From assembly GCA_043228905.1 (NCBI GenBank), contig JBHGNT010000016.1, positions 15,190,001 to 15,254,000 on the forward strand: a stretch of DNA of 64,000 nt, read 5' to 3'. The DNA comes from Azolla caroliniana. Lineage: Eukaryota > Polypodiophyta. Below are positions 1 to 8,158 of this stretch, in pieces (the first letter of the stretch is position 1; the number at the start of each line of letters is the position of its first letter). Position numbers and translations under genes: made by a program. The notes below the pieces were generated by a model. It made no database searches and had not been told where the DNA came from. It worked only from the letters and a program-made list of their open reading frames with translations.

Positions 1-340
1 CTACGACAGCTAATTAGCTACCATGATAGCTAATTAGCTACTAGGACAACCAATTAGCTACTAGGACAGCTAATTAGCTACCATGATAGCTAATTAGCTA
101 CTACGACAGCTAATTGGCTACTAGAATAGCTAATTAGCTACCATGATAGCTAATTAGCTACTACGACAGCTAATTAACTACCATGATAGCTAATTAGCTA
201 CTAGGACAACTAATTAGCTACCATGATAGCTAATTAGCTACTAGAATAGCTAACTAGCTACTAGAATAGCTAACTAGCTACTAGAATAGCTAATTAGCTA
301 CTAGGATAGTTAGCTAGTTACGAGAATAACTAATTCCCCT
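1..340. repeat. Tandem array of a palindromic 20-bp unit
   Basis: About 17 head-to-tail units of roughly 20 bp. Each holds the perfect 14-bp palindrome TAGCTAATTAGCTA followed by a variable spacer such as CTAGGA or CCATGA. The array runs off the left edge of the window, so its full length is unknown. It ends about 40 bp before the transposase-like gene. The same palindrome recurs at 2374-2710, 4695-4763, 8159-10345 and 12,630-12,680, which ties these places into one locus. Confidence 0.95.
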
Positions 341-378
341 TTATTACGCAGGTCGATTTATTTATTAGGTTCAAACGA

Positions 379-2193
379 ATGCATCCAACTATCAAAGTTC
401 AACTACGAACATTCGAGTCTCTTAAGCCACACTTTGTGAGACGCTTAAAGGATCGATACACATGTTGTTGCATTTACCATGTACAGATGGGTTTTCTGAA
501 GGACTCTGTTAATCTACTACGTCACCATAGCGCATCCCTAACTAATACAGTTTGCACATGTGGGTGCCAAATCTGTCGATCAAGCCCGCAAGAGGAGTGT
601 AAATCATCTGAGCACGTTATCTCTTCCATGAGTTATTTATTAGATTCAATATTGTGTCCGAGAGAATCTGATGCTATCTTCCATATTCATAAATGTGTCA
701 TGGGTTTATGTCAAGATTGTGGCCCTACTAGATTTAGGTGGTGTCCAAATGAATTGAGTAGTGAAATATTGATCTCTGTGAAGTTATTTGAGTCAGTGAA
801 CACCAATTTCGAAGGAAAGGTGTGTAAAAGAAAGGATCTAGTTCGGAAGATGCTTAAACCAAGGGATTTGGTGTCTCTGTTTGTAGTATCTCTAGGAAAG
901 TTCATTAAACACAACTTCATTTATTCATGGCAGGCCCATCAGTTTAAGACTTGCATATCTGATTTCCCAAATGATGTAGTAGTCTCAGTAGTAGATTTCG
1001 CAGAGAATTATACTTTCAAGCAGCAGAATGAAATTCAATCTATGCATTGGTGTTCAGTTCAGGTAACCATTTTTGTGCACATAACATATTTTCGAGTTTC
1101 AGGTGATGTTAAAAAAGTAATTCATTTCTTTATTTCCGATGATAAGAAGCATGATACCTTGTTCGTCCAACACTGTTTTAAGTTACATTGGCAGTGGTTA
1201 TTAGCTCAACGTTTGGAGCTTACTCAACATTGGGTCTGGTCTGACGGAGCTGCGTCACAATTCAAGGCTCGACGTCCATTTTATTTTGTGGGGAGGTATC
1301 CTGCTATAACAGGTTTGGAGATGAGATGGAATTTTTTTGGGTCTGGCCATGGTAAAGGTGAACATGATGGTGCAGGGGCTGTTATAAAGCGGGCACTTAC
1401 CCATGAACAACTAAAGACAGATGGTGTGCACATGAATTGTGCATCGCATGTAGTTGAATTTTTAAGAACAAATATGTCGACGAGTGCCACAGGTGTTTAT
1501 TCCTCGCAAGTTCGAGATATCAAACGTGAATTTTGGGAAGTGAAGATAGATGAAGTAAATAGGGAGAAGACCTGGGAGTGCCAAGGAATTCCCGAATTGC
1601 GATCTCTACATGCTGTTCGCGGTTATTCCAGGTTGGATGGTCATTGTATTGCGGTTAGAGAATTGACTTGTTTTTGCTTCCATTGTGTGCAGGGAAATTG
1701 GAGATATTGTCTAAACAAAGCATACATTCAGAATTGGGAGTATCACACTCTGAATGATAAGGAAGCAGTTGATGGAGAAACAGGGCAGAATGCTGACTTC
1801 ACATATGAGGGACTTGGAGATACTTTGAGTGATGTCTTGAACGTTGGGGATAACTTCGCTGTAAATGCTGAAGAAGGCAATTCAGAGGGTGCTGATTTCT
1901 ATATATTAAAGTGCACGGTTAGTAAACAGTGTGCAAGGCAGAATATTGTAGATGCATGGGGAAATTTTGTATCTGCCGGGACATTCTACATCGAAGGCAT
2001 TTTTTATGCAAAACTAGATGACTACGAATATGTGTACAGGCTGTTAGAAGACAAACCAGCGGCGTATATGTACTCTCATTTGGTCAGATGCATCAACGTC
2101 CCAATGTCAGAATACAATAGCTGCTCCGGTTTATACACTGTTGGTGCTAATGTGTATGAATGTATTTACAATAGTATGCCATGGAATTTGTAG
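379..2193 (+). CDS. DDE/RNase H-like transposase-type protein, family not identified (604 aa)
   Basis: An intact 604-residue frame starting at ATG 379, lying between palindromic arrays. The N-terminal 125 residues are Cys/His-rich (C59, C61, C63, C66, C107, C111, C114, C122), suggesting zinc binding. The middle looks like a DDE transposase core: VVDFAENY with D206, then WSDGAASQFK with D289, then WNFFGSGHGKGEHDGAGA with E328/D330 followed by a basic IKRA. The Cys-rich head followed by this GHGKGEHDG core is a pattern I associate with transposon-derived plant and animal proteins, but I cannot name the family. The C-terminal part, from about residue 515, resembles a small beta-rich reader-type module; this is weak. 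A possible 40-nt intron at 1070-1109 is too short and would break the frame. Intactness suggests recent activity or selection. An upstream 5' exon cannot be excluded. Confidence 0.7.
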   Translation: MHPTIKVQLRTFESLKPHFVRRLKDRYTCCCIYHVQMGFLKDSVNLLRHHSASLTNTVCTCGCQICRSSPQEECKSSEHVISSMSYLLDSILCPRESDAIFHIHKCVMGLCQDCGPTRFRWCPNELSSEILISVKLFESVNTNFEGKVCKRKDLVRKMLKPRDLVSLFVVSLGKFIKHNFIYSWQAHQFKTCISDFPNDVVVSVVDFAENYTFKQQNEIQSMHWCSVQVTIFVHITYFRVSGDVKKVIHFFISDDKKHDTLFVQHCFKLHWQWLLAQRLELTQHWVWSDGAASQFKARRPFYFVGRYPAITGLEMRWNFFGSGHGKGEHDGAGAVIKRALTHEQLKTDGVHMNCASHVVEFLRTNMSTSATGVYSSQVRDIKREFWEVKIDEVNREKTWECQGIPELRSLHAVRGYSRLDGHCIAVRELTCFCFHCVQGNWRYCLNKAYIQNWEYHTLNDKEAVDGETGQNADFTYEGLGDTLSDVLNVGDNFAVNAEEGNSEGADFYILKCTVSKQCARQNIVDAWGNFVSAGTFYIEGIFYAKLDDYEYVYRLLEDKPAAYMYSHLVRCINVPMSEYNSCSGLYTVGANVYECIYNSMPWNL

Positions 2194-2670
2194 CTACAAG
2201 TAGCACTTACCATGTTCTCTTGTAAAACAAACATGTATTTCGCGAAAACAGATCAATAAATTCGTTTGGAATCAATTTCTTGTATACAGTCTGCTTTCTG
2301 TGCTTCTTTCTCAATAAAATCATGTCTTTTTTGTTAAGTTTTAAGTTATAAGTTATAGCGAAATAGTCATCAGTAGCTAATTAGCTGTACAAATGCAGCT
2401 AATTAGCTGTACAAATGTATTTACAATAGTATGCCATGGAATTTGTAGCTACAAGTAGCACTTACCATGTTCTCTTGTAAAACAAACATGTATTTCGCGA
2501 AAACAGATCAATAAATTCGTTTGGAATCAATTTCTTGTATACAGTCTGCTTTCTGTGCTTCTTTCTCAATAAAATCATGTCTTTTTTGTTAAGTTTTAAG
2601 TTATAAGTTATAGCGAAATAGTCATCAGTAGCTAATTAGCTGTACAAATGCAGCTAATTAGCTGTACAAA
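2160..2670 (+). repeat. 255-bp direct duplication of the transposase-like gene's 3' end
   Basis: The last coding codons, the stop codon and about 200 bp of 3' flank (2160-2415) recur immediately downstream (2415-2670). The copies look identical by eye and include the AATAAA-like signals near 2256 and 2314. The duplication carries the palindromic repeat at its junction, which suggests slippage or unequal exchange between palindromes. Confidence 0.9.
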
Positions 2671-2710
2671 TGCAGCTAATTAGCTGTACAAATGCAGCTA
2701 ATTAGCTGTC
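2374..2710. repeat. 22-bp palindromic units downstream of the transposase-like gene
   Basis: Two clusters (about 2374-2412 and 2628-2710) of AGCTAATTAGCTGTACAAATGC units. The same AGCTAATTAGCT palindrome as in the left array is joined to a second small palindrome, TGTACA. The clusters fall in the 3' flank shared by the two convergent genes. Confidence 0.9.
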
Positions 2711-2839
2711 AATAGCTAAATAGTCATCAATAGAATGAAATCAACAATCTGCAACATATTCCTCAAATTACACAGTAGATAAGTACAGTGGGAACAAGTA
2801 ATTAAATTCTTCATTGAATAATGTCATCTCTTTACATAT

Positions 2840-3919
2840 TTATAAATTACCATTGGCAATGTCTACAAATCTCCTATAAACAGCTAAGCTCTTGCTAGTC
2901 AGTGGAACGAGTCTACATATATTATCCGCATATTGAGCTCGGTATGGAGTCCACAACCATGCACCTAGTTGGCAGCTCACTGTTTGCACCAGGTACTGTT
3001 CAGGCATTTCCTCGGGTAGAATGAGACAGCATCTCCGAATATTGAAGTAGTGTCGGAAATGTTCTGTATCCAAAATCAATGTATTGTCAGCATTATATTC
3101 AGGCCAAGTAGCCCAAAAATCAGAAAGCCTCTTGAATCTTGCAGCTTCCATCTGCTCACAATTTTCTCGTGCCCATTGACCTTTAAAACGACTTCGCCAT
3201 TTTGGGAAGAATCTTGCCAAACACTTCCACACATCTGATTTTGGTTTTTCACTCCAAATAAACAAATCGAAGTGCTCCGCAGCCCACTCTAGAAACTGAT
3301 TTGCGTCCCTCCTTGGCTGCATATATCTCACACTCATCAAGACTTTATCCAGCTCCAAGATCAAGGCTCTTCGCTCGACTTCTAGTGGTTTAGGTTTCCA
3401 TTCCTGAAACTGAGCCGCTGTTACACCATTTTCTGGTAGGATACGATCAATCTCAATCAGCTCAGGTTCGGCTGACACAACTGGTGTCCTTTTCCTCTTT
3501 AAACCCCTAGTCGACTGTGTTGGGCCTAGCTTCACATTCTGGTGCTCTTGTTTTGTCGACTTAGTTATCAATCCTTGGATTACCTCAGTGCATGTAGCTA
3601 CTGTTCTGCTCGATATCAATCCACTGGTATCACATGCTGCATCTACCTGCAACACCAAGTCATCCGTGCTACATGCTGCATCTACCTGCAACACCAAGTC
3701 ATCCGTGCTACATGCTGCATCTACCTGCAACACCAAGTCATCCGTGCTACATGCTTGATCAACTTGTGTGACCAGATCACTTGTGTCAGTTGCTACATCT
3801 ACTTTCAAGATGGGGCCCTTTAAACATGCCGCAACATCAACAGTATCCACACTGCCATTGGCCTTACGAGCAATAGAATCAAACCCTTTAGACTCTGCAA
3901 CATCAGAAAACACCAACAT
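2840..3919 (-). CDS. FCP1/NIF-type HAD phosphatase-like protein with degenerate active site
   Basis: A 359-residue frame from ATG at 3919; the frame is open a little further upstream, and a splice acceptor near 3893 could replace this start. Residues 55-95 are three copies of a 13-residue acidic repeat (ACSTDDLVLQVDA) with diverged flanks. A basic KRKR lies at 141-144. Residues 184-300 follow the FCP1 homology / NLI-interacting-factor fold in order: LILELDKVL (183-194), FLEWAAEHFDLFIWSEKPK (209-227), LILDTEHFR (281-289). In active enzymes the first motif is DxDx(T/V) and the third ends in DD. Here the nucleophile is Glu189 and the third motif reads D284-T285, so it probably binds but does not dephosphorylate. 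The gene converges with the transposase-like gene and lies between the same palindromic arrays. It may be an exon of a longer gene. Confidence 0.6.
   Translation of the reverse strand: MLVFSDVAESKGFDSIARKANGSVDTVDVAACLKGPILKVDVATDTSDLVTQVDQACSTDDLVLQVDAACSTDDLVLQVDAACSTDDLVLQVDAACDTSGLISSRTVATCTEVIQGLITKSTKQEHQNVKLGPTQSTRGLKRKRTPVVSAEPELIEIDRILPENGVTAAQFQEWKPKPLEVERRALILELDKVLMSVRYMQPRRDANQFLEWAAEHFDLFIWSEKPKSDVWKCLARFFPKWRSRFKGQWARENCEQMEAARFKRLSDFWATWPEYNADNTLILDTEHFRHYFNIRRCCLILPEEMPEQYLVQTVSCQLGAWLWTPYRAQYADNICRLVPLTSKSLAVYRRFVDIANGNL
3633..3749 (-). repeat. 39-bp in-frame tandem repeat, three copies
   Basis: Three near-identical 39-bp units code for a 13-residue acidic repeat in the phosphatase-like protein. 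Diverged copies lie on either side. Because 39 is a multiple of three, copy-number change leaves the frame open. Confidence 0.9.
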
Positions 3920-4143
3920 ATTCACACTCACAAAGTAACTACTAGTCTCACAAAACAATATCCTGAACATCAAAGAGTTTCAGTCATAGAACAACACTCT
4001 TCAAATTATCTTGGAAAAACATCATAGAGTTCCATTACATAATGTGGATCAAGCAACAACCAATCTGAGGTTTTACTTGTCCAACAGGATAGTAAAACTT
4101 CATAAAACCCTAGCAAAATCCCTAAGCTAACAATCATATCCAA

Positions 4144-4679
4144 CTAAACAGTATTTCGCTCCACTACGTCTGGGCCCCTTGACCGAGTAACTGGTCTTGT
4201 TCCCGATCGTGGCCCCTTCTTCAACCTTTTTCTGGTTGGTTCCCCATTTAGCCTTGCTTCTAGGACCCAATGCGCAAGTGTGTCCTCCTCCGACAACCTT
4301 CCCATCGCCTCAGCAGCTAATTGCACATCAGCCGTTTCTTGAACTAGCTTTTCAAGTACAGAGGGATCTGTTTGGACATTTTCAGTAGTTGGGCTCGGTG
4401 GGGTGGAATCAAGGTCTTGAGACTCGAAGAAATGTTGCATCAAGTGTTCATAAACACTGTTGTTGTGAACCTCAGTTTTACATGTTGTTTCCACTATTTC
4501 ATGGCATTTCACATCGTTGCCTAATTCAGTACACTGTTCCAAAAGAATAGGGTGCAGCTGATCTGAAGGAGATGTGATAGCAGGACTCTTACTTTCAGCC
4601 ACATTGGCAGTAGTATCCTCATCTGTTGCAGCATCATCAGCACCAGACACATCATGTGCCGTCCTTAATCCACAAGATT
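4144..4679 (-). CDS. Acidic then basic hypothetical coding exon (about 177 aa)
   Basis: An open frame with no internal ATG near its start. It is preceded on the - strand by a good splice acceptor (TTATTGTAG, ending at 4680), so it is best read as an exon beginning at 4679. The product is acidic and Ser/Thr-rich, then ends in a strongly basic stretch (TRKRLKKGPRSGTRPVTRSR) that looks like a nuclear localisation signal. The stop is TAG at 4144-4146. Its phase fits the GT donor at 10,370 of the RING-like gene, so it may be that gene's last exon across a 5.7-kb intron made of palindromic repeats and T1. Alternatively it belongs with the phosphatase-like gene. No family recognised. Confidence 0.45.
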
Positions 4680-4694
4680 CTACAATAACATGAC

Positions 4695-4763
4695 AGTTAT
4701 TTAGGATAGCTAATTAGCTACTTTACTAAACTATGGTAGAAGCTAGGATAGCTAATTAGCTAG
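4695..4763. repeat. Short palindromic array at the T1 insertion point
   Basis: Two or three AGCTAATTAGCTA units with the spacer CTTTACTAAACTATGGTAG, as in the large array at 8159-10345. T1 is inserted here, so this is the left edge of one array that was split. Confidence 0.9.
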
Positions 4764-5403
4764 TGTGAAAGTGTTTTTAGAATTCAAGGTATTGAAGTCT
4801 ACAAAAATATAAGGTATGGAGCATTCACACCCGAAGGCCAAGAACACGAGCTAAGGTTTCAAGTATAAGTCAAACAAAAAGCAAGTCACGTGGAGAAAAG
4901 TAAAAGAAGAAAAAAGCAGACCACCAAAACGCAGTCAGAAACAAATGCTCATAACTCTCTCGTTTGACACCCCAATATCACGTGTAAATATGGGTTAGAA
5001 AGCTTATGACGAGAGCTATCCGTAGCTTTTTAAAACTCTAAATTTGGAGCATGGATGAGGGAGATATGACGATTAGAAGATCGTTGTGTCATAGCTAAGA
5101 ATAGGAGATGGAAAAGCTCTAAAAAAAGCGTGGAAAAGAAAGCAAGCGAAACTTATCTACTAGAGGAGAACTTCATATAAAGCAAGAAGAGTGAGGTGGT
5201 GAAAGAGGGTTGTTTTCTTGTGGTGTTTTTCTTACCTATTCATGTAGTGTGTTTTTCTAGTGATCAATTGATCCTTGTAGGCTTGAGTTTATGTATCTTC
5301 TTTCTCTTGTTTCTATGATCATCACTCCTTATTAATATATCTTTGTAGATTTGGGTTTCTATATCTTCCTTCTCTCTCTTTTCTATCATCATCTCTCTTT
5401 TCA
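4764..5403 (+). repeat. T1 5' LTR (640 bp)
   Basis: Begins TG, ends CA, with a TATA-like CATATAAAGC near 5173-5182 that would put transcription start about 30 bp downstream. The segment 5300-5403 is rich in TCTTTCTCT-type pyrimidine tracts. Confidence 0.95.
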
Positions 5404-5499
5404 TTTTGGCGCTCCAGGGAGGGTCGATCCTTTCCGTATAACGGGAGGAACGGTTGTCCACTAATTGATGGTTGGATCTACCGATTCATCATCAAACTA

Positions 5500-7260
5500 A
5501 TGGCAAGATATGGAGTTCGCGATGCGACAGATCTACGAAGAGAACTTTTCCAATTGCGTATGGTTTCACCAATGTGCTACCTTGAGTATGAGAAGACGTT
5601 TTTGGATATATGGTCCACTTGGATTGGACTTGTTGGAGGCGTTGAAGATGTATACTTCAAGATGGAAAGATTCAAAGCAGGGCTAGATCCATATTTTCAA
5701 TATGAAGTGCATATGAAGTACCCAAGGTCTTTCCATGATTTGCTTCGAGTATGTCAAAGTTATGATCAACAATTGAAGAAGTTGTTATTCGGTGAAGCAT
5801 ATGGAGTATCGGCGTCATATACCATAAATCCAAGCTATAATAATTATGGATCGGTCATGAGCCAACAACCAGCCTACTTGCAATGTCCGATTCAACAGGT
5901 TCCCTCATATCATTATTCTAATTTTTGGAGTTATAATGATGTCTATGAAGGTGATTCCAGAGACAATGAAGAAGAGGTGATGAATGTGGAGTTCCCCCAT
6001 CTAGTTCATGAGGACAACCATGATATAAAGAATGATGATGTGAAAGACGAATCTAATGAGATTGTTATGAGAAGCGATGTTATGGATGGTGATGCTAATG
6101 TACATCATGTTGAGGGCATTATTGATACAACAAGCGATATGGTGGTTGATGATGAATATGTGCAAGATGAAATGGAAGATATGACAAAAGAAGTTGTTGA
6201 TGGTGAAGTACCCACAACGAAGTTGCAAGATGAAGAAGGTAACCTAGAAGTGATAGCTGGAGATTGGCTTTTGGAGATCAATGCGTGTAAGGAAGCATTG
6301 ATAAGTGCCAAGATGCAGTGTATGAAGGTGTTTGTGCAAGATTTGTGTTTTGGATTTGCATTGAGTAGCAACAAAGTTATGTGGGCATCAACTCTTCAAC
6401 AACAATTTGATCAAGAGCAAAGAGAATTACTTGTAATGCATGATTGGAGTATCATTAACTTATCACCATCAAAGGATCCACCACAACTAATCAAATGTAT
6501 AAAGGAGAAGGAATCATCTATCGACAATGGCAATCAAGAAGAGGAAAGCATAACAATTGATGAATCTTCATGGGATAGGGAAAAGAAATCATTCCACATG
6601 GTGTCTAAGGAGGAAGAAGAAGTCATTGAAGAGAAAAGCATTATCACCTTGGAGAAGATGATTTCAAGCTATATCCAAGGAGAAGAGCATCTAAGGTTTA
6701 GTTCTTTTCTTTTTGAGTTTCCAAAATTACTCATAAATGTCTATTCACATATAAAGGGAGAAGATTGCTTCAAAGACCTTATCAAATTGAAGGTACCAAT
6801 TGCCCAAACTCTTCAAGAATCTAAGGTTGTGCAAAAGATAGATCATAAAGCATTGTTACAAGAGAGTTTCATTTATCATATGGAGAATTTGAAGTTTGTC
6901 TCACTTATTGTGGTTGTTCCAAAGGAGAAAGACATCAACTTCCAATCCTTGAATGATTCAACCAAACGAGATTTATTTTTGCTTCCTTTTCAAGATGAGA
7001 TTCTAGATGAAATGGTCATACATACAAAACAAGGTAATGTGGAGAATGTGGTGTGCCAAGAAGAAAGTCATGTTGATGAAGCAAAGATCGACGTAATTCA
7101 AAATATGACAATTCTGACAAGTCTCGAAGCTTTGAAGGTATTTGTACAAAAGGTTCGCTCGCTCGAAAGATTTATTCATATGTTAACATGCTTACTTCTA
7201 TCAAGAGTTATGTATCACATAGACCTACTTCTGTTTGGAAAGTTGATGAAGATATACTAA
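5500..7260 (+). CDS. gag: T1 gag-like protein (586 aa)
   Basis: ATG lies 96 bp after the 5' LTR. Residues 1-100 resemble the plant retrotransposon gag (capsid) domain, with the typical WSTWIGLVGG...YFKMERFKAGLDP...QYEVHMKYPRSFHDLLR pattern scattered over residues 30-88. It should form the particle that carries the element RNA. The rest is long, acidic and low in Cys: no CCHC zinc knuckle is present, which is unusual for a gag that packages RNA. Compared with the T2 copy the protein is nearly identical except for a divergent block at about residues 385-465, where T2 is about 30 residues shorter. The end TAA is at 7258-7260. Confidence 0.75.
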   Translation: MARYGVRDATDLRRELFQLRMVSPMCYLEYEKTFLDIWSTWIGLVGGVEDVYFKMERFKAGLDPYFQYEVHMKYPRSFHDLLRVCQSYDQQLKKLLFGEAYGVSASYTINPSYNNYGSVMSQQPAYLQCPIQQVPSYHYSNFWSYNDVYEGDSRDNEEEVMNVEFPHLVHEDNHDIKNDDVKDESNEIVMRSDVMDGDANVHHVEGIIDTTSDMVVDDEYVQDEMEDMTKEVVDGEVPTTKLQDEEGNLEVIAGDWLLEINACKEALISAKMQCMKVFVQDLCFGFALSSNKVMWASTLQQQFDQEQRELLVMHDWSIINLSPSKDPPQLIKCIKEKESSIDNGNQEEESITIDESSWDREKKSFHMVSKEEEEVIEEKSIITLEKMISSYIQGEEHLRFSSFLFEFPKLLINVYSHIKGEDCFKDLIKLKVPIAQTLQESKVVQKIDHKALLQESFIYHMENLKFVSLIVVVPKEKDINFQSLNDSTKRDLFLLPFQDEILDEMVIHTKQGNVENVVCQEESHVDEAKIDVIQNMTILTSLEALKVFVQKVRSLERFIHMLTCLLLSRVMYHIDLLLFGKLMKIY

Positions 7261-7518
7261 TTGTTGTAACCTCTTTCTTTGTGTTGACAAGGAGAAAGAT
7301 GGTGATGGCAATTGTCAATGTGTATGTGTGTGTGTTTAGAAGTGTGAGGTTTTTCCTATCGACTAGCGGGGGTTTTACTCACATAGTTTGTTTCTTTTCT
7401 ATTTATTTTCTCCTTCTTTGTCTATAGCCATAAATAAGGCGAAGGAGAATTTTTGGTTTTATTAGTAGCTTAGGGTTCACCATAAATGGTTCACCAAGAA
7501 GCAAGGGGGAGGGCTAAA

Positions 7519-8158
7519 TGTGAAAGTGTTTTTAGAATTCAAGGTATTGAAGTCTACAAAAATATAAGGTATGGAGCATTCACACCCGAAGGCCAAGAAC
7601 ACGAGCTAAGGTTTCAAGTATAAGTCAAACAAAAAGCAAGTCACGTGGAGAAAAGTAAAAGAAGAAAAAAGCAGACCACCAAAACGCAGTCAGAAACAAA
7701 TGCTCATAACTCTCTCGTTTGACACCCCAATATCACGTGTAAATATGGGTTAGAAAGCTTATGACGAGAGCTATCCGTAGCTTTTTAAAACTCTAAATTT
7801 GGAGCATGGATGAGGGAGATATGACGATTAGAAGATCGTTGTGTCATAGCTAAGAATAGGAGATGGAAAAGCTCTAAAAAAAGCGTGGAAAAGAAAGCAA
7901 GCGAAACTTATCTACTAGAGGAGAACTTCATATAAAGCAAGAAGAGTGAGGTGGTGAAAGAGGGTTGTTTTCTTGTGGTGTTTTTCTTACCTATTCATGT
8001 AGTGTGTTTTTCTAGTGATCAATTGATCCTTGTAGGCTTGAGTTTATGTATCTTCTTTCTCTTGTTTCTATGATCATCACTCCTTATTAATATATCTTTG
8101 TAGATTTGGGTTTCTATATCTTCCTTCTCTCTCTTTTCTATCATCATCTCTCTTTTCA
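7519..8158 (+). repeat. T1 3' LTR (640 bp)
   Basis: Same length and, by eye, the same sequence as the 5' LTR. It ends at TTTTCA and is followed directly by the GCTAG target duplication inside a palindromic array. Confidence 0.95.

Larger units (their letters stand above)
4764..8158 (+). mobile_element. T1: complete gag-only LTR retrotransposon (TR-GAG type), 3,395 bp
   Basis: Two direct 640-bp LTRs (4764-5403 and 7519-8158) start TGTGAAAG and end TTTTCA. The 5-bp target duplication GCTAG is present on both sides (4759-4763 and 8159-8163). A tRNA-primer-like site, TGGCGCTCC (5407-5415), follows the 5' LTR, and a purine tract (AGCAAGGGGGAGGG) precedes the 3' LTR. The only long frame is a gag-like ORF. 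There is no protease, reverse transcriptase or integrase, so it must depend on enzymes from another element. Gag-only elements of this kind are known in plants as TR-GAGs. The two LTRs appear identical by eye, so the insertion is recent. Confidence 0.95.

Noticed and set aside
1070-1109. Intron inside the transposase-like gene (GTAACC...TTTCAG)
   Set aside because: Only 40 nt and not a multiple of three; splicing would break an otherwise continuous domain.
7188-7427. 79-residue frame overlapping the end of T1 gag, identical in T2 (58,164-58,403)
   Set aside because: The identity only reflects the near-identity of the two elements; the product is hydrophobic low-complexity text that overlaps gag.
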